A stretch of 64,000 bases of DNA from Tethya wilhelma (lineage: Eukaryota; Porifera; Demospongiae; Tethyida; Tethyidae), in the NCBI GenBank assembly GCA_964030475.1, contig CAXIPT010000001.1, positions 6,706,166 through 6,770,165 of the forward strand, given 5' to 3'. The position numbers and the translations under genes were made by a program. Positions 10,797 through 22,868 of the stretch are shown in pieces; the first letter of the stretch is position 1, and every line of letters starts with the position of its first letter. The notes beneath the pieces are model-generated. The model did not search any database. It saw only the letters and a list, made by a program, of their open reading frames with translations, and was not told the origin of the DNA.

Positions 10797-11958
10797 CTAA
10801 ATTCTTAAACCATCAATCTGGAGTTTTGAATAGGAATCTGCTCGGCTGTCAATGCTATTGTAGTACTGGCAATTGACAATATCTCCACCTGGTCCGGCCC
10901 GAATACGGCAGTTTGTGTAAACGGTACTAATGAACGAGTAGTTGCCACCAGCTTCTGGCTTGAGATAGTACACTTCCCATGTTCTAGCACCATACTGGCA
11001 ATTCACAAAGCCGCCTCCATTTTGTAACGATTTGGTCACATAGTTGCCATCGAGACATATAAAGACATTATCCCACTGTGCACTCTGTATCACTACTTTT
11101 CGCAAAGGTGGATTGAGGGCTAGAGAAGGCGGCATCTCCACAGCATACACATAATACTTTCCCCAATCAGGAATAGATGATGTGTTATAGTATTGGCAGC
11201 TTACAGTGCCACCTCTAGACCCATCAGGACAGAGTGGCAGCCCAGTATACACTTGGTATGGAGGCTACTGGACTGTGATTGGTGTGCACAGCTTTGGAGG
11301 TTGTCCCAACTCAGCACCACGATTTATATACTACACAAATGATATCTCAATTCATGATGCGAATGAATGTGAGAGCAGTCAGCTTGAAATCAACCACTTT
11401 TCCCAATATTTATGTTCGCTGTGATGCTCAAAGAGTTAATCCTATTGTGTCATTCATGTAGAAGATTCGATTTCTCGTAAAACTTGAAATCTTACCACCT
11501 GTTATCTACATGGTATTGACAGGTTTATCACCGGGAAAGCCACAGTTGGTCACTTGGCGATCTTTCAACTCGTTAGGGGGTATTACAGCTGACCAGCCAA
11601 ATCCATCATCACTTGTCCCTGGAAGGAGAAGGAGACCATAATCATAGTCATGATTGCCACCGTTGATGTATTCAGGAGGTGCATAGAGATTGCGACTTGG
11701 AACAGCAATCGTTTGCTGTCCTGGGAATGTAAGTTCCATCTGAGTGACATATGCTCCTTTATAGTAGGTGCAGTGACCAGAAGTGACAACTGCAGTATAG
11801 TTGACATTGGGGATATGGATCTTGAATCCACTGCCAACCCAACGAATTCCATCTTTATCTCTATACGCCAAGCTGCAAATCCATTTGTAGGGAGGAGAGG
11901 TCATGGGGTCAACTTGGACCCTCTCGTCCTCTGCACAAATAGACTCTATTGTAGCCAT
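10797..11958 (-). pseudogene. Trypsin-like protease plus beta-trefoil-like gene, rearranged, copy 2
   Basis: Practically identical to copy 1 at 8952-10113: trefoil-like repeats at 10797-11252, the His/Asp protease half at 11506-11958, and the serine segment inverted between them. The upstream open frame here extends to 12078 because of a 2-bp difference, but no convincing signal peptide appears. Because both copies share the inversion, the inversion predates the tandem duplication. Confidence 0.6.
11218..11424 (+). other. Inverted segment carrying the protease catalytic-serine region, copy 2
   Basis: Same content and orientation as 9373-9579: GQSGSP nucleophile motif and GVHSFGG on the plus strand, flanked by minus-strand parts of the same protease. 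Confidence 0.7.
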
Positions 11959-12844
11959 GGCCGGCAAAGAGCTAACTTGTATATTAACCACCAGGTTACT
12001 GACTGTATAGATGTGCTGTAAAGCAGCTAAGTTGATGAGCCCTGTGTTCTTGCATGCCCAATATCTGAACTGATGCAAGTCTTTTATACGGTTTGCTTGA
12101 CTGATATATAGTCTTGTGGACCATGAAAGAGTTAGAAGGGCAGTTTATGAGATGGAAATATTGAATAGGATTGTATAGGTTCTATTGAGAGTGCAACTTA
12201 ATTTCAAGAAATTATTGTACTGCAAAGGAAGTGTGTATACAGATTCTATGCAATGTTGTTTTTTTTCCTAGTAAAAGGAAGTTTGTAACAGTGCTCTTAC
12301 CTTGGTGTACATCAGAATCTACATGATGTATAGCTTGTGGTATTATGATTGTCAAGGGACAAAGAAAGTGTTTTGCTAAGGAAGTTTTATGATAATGCTC
12401 TTAGTTTGGTGTACTCAAAGAATCCTAGCCCGGATGTATATTATTTATACTAGGAAAACAACAACAATAATAATTATTATAGAGCCTGAATCAGATCCAT
12501 ACCTAACAGTCATACAATACCATGTTAGATTCAGCAGGCCTGTGAATTGTGCATGTCAGCTACCTGTAGTCCAGCAATATTTGTGCTGTTTATGTGGCCC
12601 TCCCTAGTTTGATATGCACCATTCAGCATGATGTGCTCAGACCAACAGTAGAGTTAAGTTATACAATAAGAATATAGGGCATCAACTGGCTGATTCTTCG
12701 AGAAAGTGCCACATAATTGTCAAGTATACCATGCTACTTTTTAAAGATTTATCATGCAACAATTTGATAGACTGATCCTAGCATAGGAGTTTTTGTGTAC
12801 CATTTAATTTGATACAGCATGTTGAAAATGGTTTGATCGATCAT

Positions 12845-12990
12845 CCAAGGAGCTGCAGCATACAAACTTAGTAGTCATAGCAACCATCTTGGTCACCATA
12901 TTATAATAATATTATAGGTGCCACAGTGTATCTAACACGATGAATACAAAACAAACACAGACAGAAGAAAACAACAACAAAACATTGACC
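12845..12990 (+). pseudogene. PIGX 3'-end remnant
   Basis: The sequence matches the end of PIGX exon 3 (the membrane-segment codons at about 7895-7975) and the bases behind its stop, with an internal deletion and an 18-bp AT insertion at about 12900. It abuts the intact NEK-like kinase end at 13024. Together with 8070-8183 it shows that PIGX and the kinase were once convergent neighbours. Confidence 0.75.
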
Positions 12991-13023
12991 ATAAAAGATA
13001 TATCAATGGGATATTGAATGGTG

Positions 13024-14390
13024 CTATAAAATGTCTGACCAATGTCCACCAAGTGGGTTCTCTAATGCTGTTCTCAACTCAGTGTCTTGTAGAATTTCTG
13101 ACAGCGAACTTCTCTCATCGGGATTCTTCTTGAGCATGTTGTGTAATAGTCTCTTTGTGATCTTGTAGTCTTGAGGAACATCATTGTCGATGAGATCGTG
13201 GATTTCTTTGGCTCCTACACTATCACTGGATGCCTGGGCCACGTTCAGACCGACAGTGGTAGATAGTTGCTACACACACAAAGAGTAAGTTTAGATAGAC
13301 TAGTGTGCAAGTATTTCCCTAGTGACCTATACCACACTGACTCACATGAACAAAGAGGTCAGCAGTATTGGCCATGTCCCATAGAATACAGCCAATAGAC
13401 CACACATCACATTTGATATCATACCTACAGTGCCACAAAAATAGGAAAACTAATTCAATAAAACTAGTCAGGAAAAGGTAAGCATAATATTATGTCCTAA
13501 ACTCACCCCACAGTATCTTGTCCCTGGCCTCTTCTAGCTAAGTAACTGAGGAACAGTTCAGGAGCCATGTAAGGAGGAGTGCCTGGGAGAACACACCAAC
13601 ACAAACATTGTCACATACAAAAAAACGAACAACCCCAAAGTGATTCTTACCACAGAAGGATTTTGCTATCGCAGATCTTTCCAACATTCTTGCTACACCA
13701 AAATCAGCTATAAAATAAAACAAACATTGGTTTAGAGCATACACCACTGACAGTGGTTGTACCTAATTTGATCCTTCTTCTACTGTCTAGTAGAACATTC
13801 TCTGGTTTCAAGTCTCTGTGTATTATCCTCTTCTGATGACAACTGTAGACAGCTTCACAAATCTCTAGCAACATCTGCAGTATCACGATCTCATTGAGCA
13901 GTTGGTGCTTCCTGTTTCTCCTCACCCACTCTAACAGGTTGCCTCCTTCACAAAACTCCATCACTATGAACAGCTGATTAGTCGAGGTAATTTTAATTGT
14001 ATCAAATATCTTGACAACATGTCTGTCATCAATGGTGGCTTGTATTTGTACCTAACGGTAAACACAAAAATAACATTAGACATTAGGTACTTTGCATACA
14101 TGCTACCCTGCACTATACTATCCCCCACCTGCTGGTACCAATTTCATGCCACTTACTTCCTGCAGGTTACTCTGGTTGAGTTCAACTTGCTTTGCAGCAT
14201 ATATAGCTTTGGTCTTGATGTCTCTCACTTTGTACACACTGCCAAAGCTGCCACGCCCTATTTTAGACAGCACTTCATATTTGGAGGTGAACTCCACTGG
14301 TAGATTAGAGGTATCCACTTCTTCTCTGCCTGGACTAGCCTGCTGCTCTTCTCTCTGGTCTGAATCAATCCCTGAACCAGCATTACCCAT
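13024..14390 (-). CDS. NEK-like Ser/Thr protein kinase, probably myristoylated
   Basis: Six exons on the minus strand (14390-14157, 14051-13763, 13707-13651, 13582-13507, 13424-13346, 13269-13024) join in phase to 326 residues. The kinase domain has a glycine loop GRGSFGSV at 45-52, the AAK lysine at 67, HRDLKPEN from 156, a DFGVAR motif at about 177 and GTPPYMAPE, so all catalytic residues are present. The layout, with no long C-terminal tail, resembles small NEK-family kinases; the exact subfamily is unclear. The N terminus MGNAGS fits the myristoylation rule (Gly2, Ser6), which would place it on membranes, unlike most NEKs. Its 5' end is 119 bp from the divergent GTPase-like gene at 14509, suggesting a shared promoter. 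Confidence 0.85.
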
Positions 14391-14508
14391 GGTAGTAAAT
14401 TTTCAGCTCAATAACCCTGAATAGAGCACACCAACACATACGTCACAGTTGAAAGGTGCGCATCAAATCGAAAGTAGAACTTTCCAAACCTCGAAGGTGT
14501 TCTTGACC

Positions 14509-15719
14509 ATGGCCACTCCTTATCCTGCTACCACTGTGAATGCATCGACGTATACACTGTCTCCAGACGAATGGACACGGCTTGAGAAGAGAAAGAAAAC
14601 AGTGAAGGACTATGTTCCTCCCAAATGGACATCTAATCATGTGGATGATGTCACTGGGAGCCCCATTGAGCAGGTCATGGTTGAACATGCAAGTATCCTA
14701 ATCCTCATTTGCATATACATCAGTATAAGCATGTTTCTCTTTGACTTCCTTAATTCTGCTCTGTCTAGATATTGTGTTCATAGGTCCAATTGGATCTGGA
14801 AAGTCGTCGTTAATAGGTAGTCTCTATAGGGCTGTAAATGATGAGCTTCGATTTCCAGATCGCATCCAGTTGACTCTCAACCATCCCGATGAAGACAAAC
14901 ATGGGACGATACATTGGATGGAGACTCAAGGGAATTCTAAAGGGACAATCATTTACCAAGACACTAGAGGAGATCAGGTATGATCTACATGATAGTAGTG
15001 TGTCCAAATATTTGTTTAAGATTCATTCATGCTCTGCTATCATGGTGCTATCCAATGTTTCCCCTCTCTGCATCTTAGGAGTATGACAATAGTGAGAGAT
15101 CTATTCACGAGTATTCTTTGAGAGGAATGTATCGAGATGGAGCAGAGCTGCAGTCCTCAACGTTTCTCTCAAGGGAGTGGTGGACGTCAAGACGTTTCTT
15201 TTGGGAGAGAACCCTTTCGGAGATCCCTCATTGTGTGGTGTTTGTCTTTGATGGATCCAGTGACCCGTTTCTTGATGCAGAGAGCTTGGAGTTTTTTCAA
15301 GAAGTGTTTGAGGACTGTACCAAACTAGGTAAGTTGCTTGATTGAGTTCTTCGTGTTTAAACTTTAAACAACATGTACATTTTTTGTGTACAGGCTATGA
15401 GCCAGTTATTGTTGTTTCGTGTTTGGATCTAATTTACCAAGAAGCTCTGAGAGTTGGTGAGAATTATGAAGTTCAAGTTCAGCACAAGCGAGACAAAGTG
15501 CTCCAAGCCTTTGAAGATCTCAACCTCACCCGACAGAGCATCTATTTCGTAACTAACTTTCACGAGGGACGTAGAGGTTCGAAGGTCTGGGAGCAAAGTG
15601 ACAAAGGTTTCAATAAGGCCACTAAAGCCATGGTAGACTTGGCCAGAGACTTATTGACTGTATCAGACAGGTTCATTAGAAGGAAATACACTGGACGTTC
15701 TTCTTGTTCACTTTTGTAA
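14509..15719 (+). CDS. IFI44-like P-loop GTPase with C-terminal CaaX box
   Basis: Four exons (14509-14692, 14769-14977, 15079-15328, 15394-15719) give 322 residues. The first intron uses an atypical GTATCC donor and is the least certain junction. The P-loop is GPIGSGKS at 67-74; QDTRGDQ is the probable Walker B/G3 and VVSCLD is in the position of the G4 motif. The overall pattern resembles the IFI44/IFI44L branch of dynamin-like or TRAFAC P-loop proteins, known as interferon-induced in vertebrates; the role here is unknown. The last four residues are CSLL, a CaaX box with leucine, predicting geranylgeranylation and membrane attachment. Its neighbour at 16040 also ends in a leucine CaaX box. 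Confidence 0.75.
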
Positions 15720-16039
15720 CCAGCAGTAATAATATAGTATTTCGTTGTTGTTATTGCTCAAATTATTTATGTAGATTAATAATAATGTAAATATGTAGTT
15801 TATAAACTCTGCCTATATATACAACTCAGCAGTCTGACTATGCCAATTATTATGCTATAAATCCTTCATTAATATTGCATGCATATGGCCATAGGAGGAT
15901 ATATAAGTGAAGTTATATGGAGAACATAACCTCCTAGTTGACAAATGGTACATCAATGTGAGGTACAACAGTACACAGAACAAAAACAATAACATAACCA
16001 TGACGATGACAATGGTGTGACAAGTCAGACTGTATGACT
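15720..16039. other. Intergenic stretch between two convergent genes
   Basis: The 320 bp separate the stop codons of the two CaaX-ending genes. It is AT-rich and holds the two 3' untranslated regions. I see no ORF or RNA gene. Confidence 0.6.
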
Positions 16040-17090
16040 TTACAAGAGGCAACAATTGGGATTAGCAAAGATGCTCTGTGGATTTAACTCCAGGTTGGCT
16101 AGTTCTATCAGTTTGTCAACATGCAGCTGATTAGGTTCATCACTCCAAGAGAGGACCTGAGATTTGTCTAAGTACTGCCTCAGAGGTTCTTGGTTGTAGA
16201 GTCTGCTCTTCAGAGCTCGAGAGATGAGTGTTGTCTCAGGTGTGGTCACTTCAGGGATAGCAGGTGTGTAGTTGGTGATGATAAACGATACTTTGTTTGG
16301 ACCTGTTGTACATGCATAAGTATATGAAGAGAAAAAAATCAGGCAGTGTTATGCAGAAAGAGTAAAGTTGGGTGTTCACATGTACTAGTCCTGCATCATG
16401 CCATGGGGCTCTAAAATTATTGAGCTCACCTAACAAAGCTTCTACATGTCTCAATAATGAGGTATAGAAGCCATCTGTCCCTGTTAGCAGTATCCGTGCC
16501 TCAGAGGCATTGTAGCACATACAGATAAGATCATGCTGCTTTAGCTCCCTGCTTTCAAAGCTTCCTTTGAGCAACATTTTCCTTTTGACTGTGAATGACA
16601 CAACCTTTGCAACAGGCATGTCACATGCAGATTGTTTTGGAACAAGTTTTTGAAGCTTTGCAGCAATCTCACTTGGTTGATCGAATTCTCGACCAATTAC
16701 AGCAATCAATTTTTGTTCTAAATTTTGTCGATCATAGCTAATGGTAGGAGTCAAGAACCCAGGTTGGTACAGAGAAGCACTGTCATTACTGGAGCTTTTG
16801 TACTCAGTACTGGAGGTTGAAGAGTTCTGACTAGCTGGTCTATTGGTGATAGGTCTGTGGGCTGATCCAGAATCTGCAATGTCTCTCTCTTCATCAGAAA
16901 CTGGTACAGTGGTGTCACTACTGTAGGCAAAATGAGAGCTGGAAGTAGAAGAAGTAGTACTACTGGGAGTTGAATTGTCATCAAAATTCTCGGTACTGTG
17001 GTCAGATTTATGCCTTGATAATTCCTCTTCGGCCTCTTCTCTCTTTTCTTGCCATTCCGGCAGCATTTGGTCCACAGCTAGCGCATCCAT
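16040..17090 (-). CDS. Unrecognised 307-residue protein with C-terminal CaaX box
   Basis: Two exons (17090-16430 and 16302-16040) join in phase. Residues 1-135 are low-complexity, rich in Ser, Thr, Asp and Glu, and look disordered. Residues about 140-300 look folded (VVSFTVKRKMLLKG, HDLICMCYNASEARILLTG, KVSFIITNYTPAIPE). The protein ends NCCLL, so CCLL is a CaaX box with leucine, predicting geranylgeranylation. I do not recognise the family. The gene is tail-to-tail with the GTPase-like gene, which also ends in a leucine CaaX; the two sequences are otherwise unrelated. Confidence 0.75.
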
Positions 17091-17258
17091 GACGGCGGGC
17101 TGAGTTTAGTTATAGAGCATCTATGGTTAGAGGTCAAAGGTCAAACGATGTAATGACGTAATTTGTTTTGCTTTTGAAATGAAGAGGCGGGCCAGAACCG
17201 AGTTCATGCGAGTTGCTGTACCTGTATTCTGTTTTCGTGAATTTACAGTTGTTTTGAG

Positions 17259-20200
17259 ATGAGCTCATCTAAGGTATGTCATAAATAACATCTACCATTC
17301 AGCCTAGAAGTCTGTAGAGTTGAAAATTTGTGGGTTCTATATGGTTTTCTCCTTTTCCCTGAGTAGTTGTGTGCTTTATTTAGAAATTCATTTCAACTCT
17401 GAGCGTCCCTTTTTCATTTCTGTAGCTTGGAGAACTGCCTGACTTTGGTCCCAGCAGAGGCTTGAGTAGCCAGAGTGATTCTTCTCAGTTGGGTCTTGAT
17501 GATGCCCTGGACTCTCTCTTGGGAGACTCCGCCAATAAAAGGAGTGACAAGAAACATCCAAAGAAAAATAAAGCTAAAGCTAAGGCCAATCCCTCCAGCT
17601 CAAGATTAAAGTAAGGAAATTGTTGCAAGTGCTAGCAGTTTTAAACATGCTAATACATGTATACATCTAGCGATGCTGAGTTTTACAGTCAACTTGGTGG
17701 CCAGGCTGATCTTGATGATGATGAAGTAAGTCATTCGTAAACTGCTTCACGTTAAATGTATGTGACTGTAAAGATACTTGATACCACTTGTTAGGACATG
17801 GTTGATGTCACTCCAGTGGACACCAAGAAGATGGCCGACTCAGTAGATGTCGATAACATGGAGGCTAGTTTGTTTGGTTCTTTTAGTCGAAGTCAAAATC
17901 AGAGGAGGCAGTTGGTGTCTATGAGTAGGAAGGCTAGTGGTGGACCTTCTCCTTCCACTGGTGCAGAGGGTAAGGGAACCTTACCAGCTGACCAAGGAAG
18001 AACTGAGGAGACTTCAGCAGGTGATGTTGAGTTAGCTCAGCCACTGCAAGGGAAGGGACCGATTCCAAGTGAAAAAGAGAAGCCACAAGCTAAGAAATAT
18101 GGTAAGTAATGCTATTTGATTAATTAAGTCTTCTTTTTCTATTTGCATGACTTTTTTTCCTTATTTCTCAGATTTTGATGATGACATTTTAGATTTGCTC
18201 TCGGACAGTGATAGTGAAGATAAAGCTCCTAAGAAACGTGTGAAGCCTAAAATTCAACTGACAACTAATCCAAAAAGGGATGAGCCTACAGACAGCAAAC
18301 CGATCACTTCAAGTACTACTACTACAGAACACACAGAATCAGATGTTGAACGTCCTAAGACCAGTCATGGCCGCCAGTCTCAGTCAGAAACTATCCCCTC
18401 TTCACAACCACCAGAAAAGAGTGGCAAGATAGATGTCCTCAAGTTGGATTCTACTCCAGACCATCCTAGCAATGGTTCCAAGTCACCTGGTCAATCCTTT
18501 AACAGCACTGCCATTGAGTTTGGCGATGATGATGATGATATTCTCAGTGGGATGGGTTTTGATGATAGCAGCAGTAAACCAAATGGCACTGCTAAAAGGA
18601 GACGAGGTTCACGACTGGATGAACTCCTTGGGAAGAAGACGGCTGTTGCAACTGCTGAGAGTGAGAACAGTCAGTCCACAAGGCTCACTGAGGCTAGTGC
18701 TGGAGATACCAAAAACAGTGATGAAGATGGATTTCAATTTGGTGGGTACGTACCTTCAGCAACGACTGCAGACCATGCTACGAATCTTCCTGGCACTAGA
18801 AGACGAAGAAACTCAGACTCACTCACTTCTCGTCCCAATTCTGCACCTGGGTCTGGAAAGAAATCTGTTAGATTTGCTGAAGCAGCTGAAAATGATAGCC
18901 GACCATCTTCCTCGCCTGCTGTTAATGACACACCCAAGCCTGCTCTGAAGGGAAGCAGGAGAGCTAGCTCACAGGATCAAGATTCAGAAACAAAAGATGG
19001 AAGCAGTACCTCCTCATCACGAAAACCTCCATTGCCAAGAAAGAGTGAACCAACTGACTCAGCACCTTCTGACCAGGGACAGAGTGAGATGACATCAACA
19101 CTACCACAAGACAACACAAATAAGATAGCAGCAGAGACTCATGCTGCTACAGGTGAAGAAAGCCTAACAGACAATAATGACAGGTTTGTAAAGCCCACCA
19201 GGAGCTATATATGAGCACATATATGGGAATTATTTTCGTATTTGTGATTTGTACGCATTTATTTATATGAATTACTTTGTTACTCAACTCTGTAGCTTGT
19301 TCCCATGGCATGAAAGTACTCCAAAACAGCCCTCTTCAAGGACAAGAGGGAGGAGGCCTTCACAGCAGAGGTCCATGGCTAGTTCATTGTTTGAAGAGAG
19401 TCATGAGCGACCAACCGGAGATCAAGACGAGTTCCCTTCCATTGGAAATCAATCTCACACTCAAGAGAATGCTCCAAAACTTGAACGTCCAACATTTCCT
19501 TGGCAGAAAGGTAGAAAATCCAGAAGTCATTCAACTGGAGCTATTGGTGGCAAAGACACAACTGACATATCGACTACAAATAGAAGTCTGGAATCGTCTC
19601 AGCAGCCACCTCCTGACCAAGGCTCACTGATAGCTTCATTCCAGGAACAGCTGCTGCAACAACAGAAACAAATGCAAGAACAATTGAAAACTCTCCAGTC
19701 ACACCAACCACCCATCCCCTTGAAGGGAGGCTCTGCAGAGGAAGAGGGATTGAACAAGAAGCTAAAGACTGCTCAAAAACAAATCCAAGAAGTAGAAAAG
19801 TTGGTTGAAGAGCAAAAATCTGAACTCTCAGCAAAACAAGTAAGATAAATCATGCCCTTTATATCATACATTTATTTTTATACACACACGTCTTTATACT
19901 TCTATAGGTACTTGTTGAGGAGTTACAGATCAAACTACAAAGCTCTGAAGAAGGTCACAAGAGACTTGAAGTAGAGTGTAAAGCTTTGAATGATAAAATG
20001 AATGACATTGAGAGTGGTCATCAGAAGGTACAGCTTTATCTTCAGTCACAACTAGAAGAACTAAAAATGAAGGTATGTAACCAATTGTTAGCTTTCAGAG
20101 AATAGTTCATATCCAATTATACATAAGCTTCTAAATTTTGCAATTTTGGAGTGAGTTATTGCTGTGTGAGACACATTATTGTGTTTATCTTGTGTGTACT

Positions 20201-22764
20201 TTAGCTATATAAAGTAGAACTCGAGAGAGACCAGCTAAAGCAGTCGATAGAGACCTCCAGAATCCACCACACAGAAGAGATGGAATCAGTGCAAAAGTCT
20301 CACGAGTAAGAAAAGACAATCCATTGCAATGTGGACAGTTACAAGTAATGATGTAATTTTCTATTGTACAGTGCAAGGATAAAGGCCATGGAGGACTCCT
20401 TTCAAAGGAGAGAAACAAGGTATTTGACTCTTATTTGGTTGAGTCTGTTTATAAAGTTTATCTACTAAGTTTTGTATGTTGGTATGGCTCCCTAGGTGGC
20501 GAGAGGAGGCAGAACTGGAGTCTGTTAGATATCAGGAGAGGCTTCAACAGCTAGAGAAGGAGAAGACTGATGCTGTCTTAGCTCTGAAGAAGAAAATTGA
20601 TGCTTTGGAAGTGAGCAAGACAAATGAAATTGGCAGGCTACAAGATATCCACTAGTAAGATATTATGTGCTGTATTATAGATCTCTTAGTCATTACCCAT
20701 TTATATTTGTGTAGTTCTTCAGTTGAAGATTTGAAGAGAGAGCATGAATTAGACAAGCAGCACTTGCTTAGTCTTCACAGACAAGAAGTTGAAGCTCTAA
20801 AAGCAGCTCACTCTCACACAAGGTGAACTCTCAAATCATTGGGATTGCGTTTACAACCAACCTTTTGAAAACAGAACAATAATGATAATTGTTATTTCTT
20901 CTGTTTCCATTAGGATGCTTTCAGACCTTAGTAGGCAAGTAGAATCTTCTACAAGAGAGGTCAGTCAACTGCAGGCTAAACTTGAGAACACTCACTCCAA
21001 GGAGATGCAAGACCAGGTCCAGAGAGCAAAGACGCAAGAACAACAACTGAAGAGTAAGTTGCATTAAAGAATACATCTAGTTTGAGTTTGCTTTGTGAAA
21101 AATGGTTATCATCCTTGTTAGCACTGGAAGAAAGACTGCTGAGACAGCAAGCTGAAAATTCTTCTGAACGTGAACGGCTGCAGTCTCTCATCGCTAAACT
21201 AGAGGTGACCATTTCTCAGCAAAGGAAGCAGATTGAGCAGGAACACTGGGAGCTACAACAGGAGAGCAACCATCTCAAAGTCCAACAGAAAGCTTTTGAG
21301 GAAGAAAGGCTATCTTCTCTTCGCAGAATTGAAGAAGACAAAGAGACGCTACAACAGGCCAAGGAGAGGTTTCTCACTGAGCAGCGTGAGGTGCTGACAA
21401 AATGTTACGAAGAGAGAAGAGCACTGGCTACAGAGAGAGCAGAGGTCACTGTGTTGCAGAAGAGAATGCAAGAGAAGGAGCAGCTGGCGTCTACAAAGAA
21501 CTTGAAGGTACAGTGTACAAGAAGAAAGACCAGTTGTGAATATGTAATGATTGTTTTGTCAATGTTATGATAGGTTGAAGCAGAATATGAAGCCACACTC
21601 ACACAAATTCGTGAGGAAAGTGCTCGTATAACTTCAGAGGCTCGACAATTGAAACAAGATCAACAAATTTTCAAAGTAAACCAGGACACTCTGAACAAAG
21701 ATATAGAAAATCTTGATAGGTTTAATGCTGAGTTGCAAAGACGATCACAAGAGATTGAAGAAATGCACCAGGTACTCTAGCTACATCCAACAAAGCTGTG
21801 ATGATCTTTTTATTTTATGATCACTTTGTTCTTCACAGTCTGCTGTCACAATGAGGGAGAATGGTGAACAGGCACTGATAGAGGCTCGTAGGCTACAGGA
21901 CCAATTGGCAGAGCAGTCTCGTAACATCCAATCCCAATGGGCTGAGTTGAGGGAGAAAGAAACTAGAATTGCGACCGTGAGTTTAGAGGGCATGTATATT
22001 GTCTCAATAATACACTTCAGCCTTTATCTATACACACAAATTACATAGGAGTTGTTGTCACTAGCCCATCAAAGAAGAGAACTGCAGCAGCTACAACATG
22101 GCTCAAGATTGTCAGCAGTGCCCAGCACAGAGAGTGTCCATTCTCTTGACCCCCTCCTTTTGCCCCCTCCACCCATCCAAAGTTCTGAGCTCACTCCGTC
22201 TCATTCGTCCCTCTCTCTATTGCATCCTCCTCACACTAGAACCCTTGCTGATCAACAAACAGTCAATCTTCCACCCCAAGTGACTCTTGGCACACAAACC
22301 CAGTCCACTGTAAATCCACCAGTACCCTCACTGGCCGAACACAGGAATAGTGTGAGTTATTCTTATGATCTGTCTCACCGTCGGCTGTCAGTGAAGGCCA
22401 AGCTGGCAGCACTTGAACAGAGCAGGAGTTTAAGAAGCCTTCAATTTGAAGCAAGAAAGGTACGAAGACCCTCAGTTATGGTGAAATTTATCACATGCAC
22501 ATATTAGATCAGAGCTGACCTATTGTTGATACCCACACATGTTTGGATGATGTGCACGAGGTGGTTCATTGGTGTAGCGGTTATCACATCTGCTTTACAC
22601 GCAGAAGGTCCTGGGTTCAATCCCCAGATGAACCATGTCTTAGATTTTTTTTGTTTTTCTCTTTAATGTGTATGTAGGACAAAGAAGTCTTGGAAGAAGA
22701 GAACGAGTTTTTAGAATCTATACACCACCTACAGAGCAGTACTGTGAAACAGCTGATATGGTAG
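17259..22764 (+). CDS. FBF1: FBF1-like coiled-coil protein (ciliary transition fibres)
   Basis: Seventeen exons: 17259-17273, 17426-17610, 17671-17725, 17795-18101, 18172-19183, 19296-19839, 19908-20072, 20205-20305, 20372-20419, 20496-20654, 20715-20822, 20914-21053, 21122-21507, 21574-21771, 21839-21976, 22049-22459, 22678-22764. All junctions agree in phase and give 1352 residues. The N-terminal half is disordered with short LDDALDSLLG, DDDILDLLSD and RLDELLGKK motifs; from about residue 700 it is a long coiled coil rich in Glu, Gln, Lys and Arg. The C terminus EEENEFLES resembles the end of vertebrate FBF1. FBF1 anchors distal appendages/transition fibres at the ciliary base. The assignment rests on layout and short motifs from memory. 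A tRNA gene lies in the last intron. It is convergent with C22orf23, stop codons 105 bp apart. Confidence 0.7.
22563..22635 (+). tRNA. tRNA-Val (anticodon UAC)
   Basis: A 73-nt cloverleaf: acceptor stem GGTTCAT/ATGAACC with discriminator A, anticodon stem TCTGC/GCAGA around loop TTTACAC (anticodon TAC), and a T-arm with GGTTCAATCCC (B box). No intron is present. The 3' end is followed within about 10 bp by a run of eight T, a pol III terminator. It lies in the sense orientation inside the last intron of the FBF1-like gene. Confidence 0.95.
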
Positions 22765-22868
22765 CAACCATGTATGTTGTGTATTGTAATAATTATGTTA
22801 ATTTTCTTGTATTATTTTGTTAGCTGAAACATGAAAAAAAGAGTATAATAATTATCATTCATACATCA

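Larger units (their letters stand above)
10793..12626. repeat. 1.85-kb tandem repeat, unit 2
   Basis: Second direct copy of 8948-10792. It ends near 12626, where the two copies diverge after the CCTAGTTTGATATGCACC sequence. The stretch 12627-12844 to its right has no gene. Confidence 0.9.

Noticed and set aside
18433..18948. 171-codon ORF in FBF1-like exon 5
   Set aside because: Alternative frame of an exon whose main frame joins its neighbours in phase; low-complexity composition explains the open frame.
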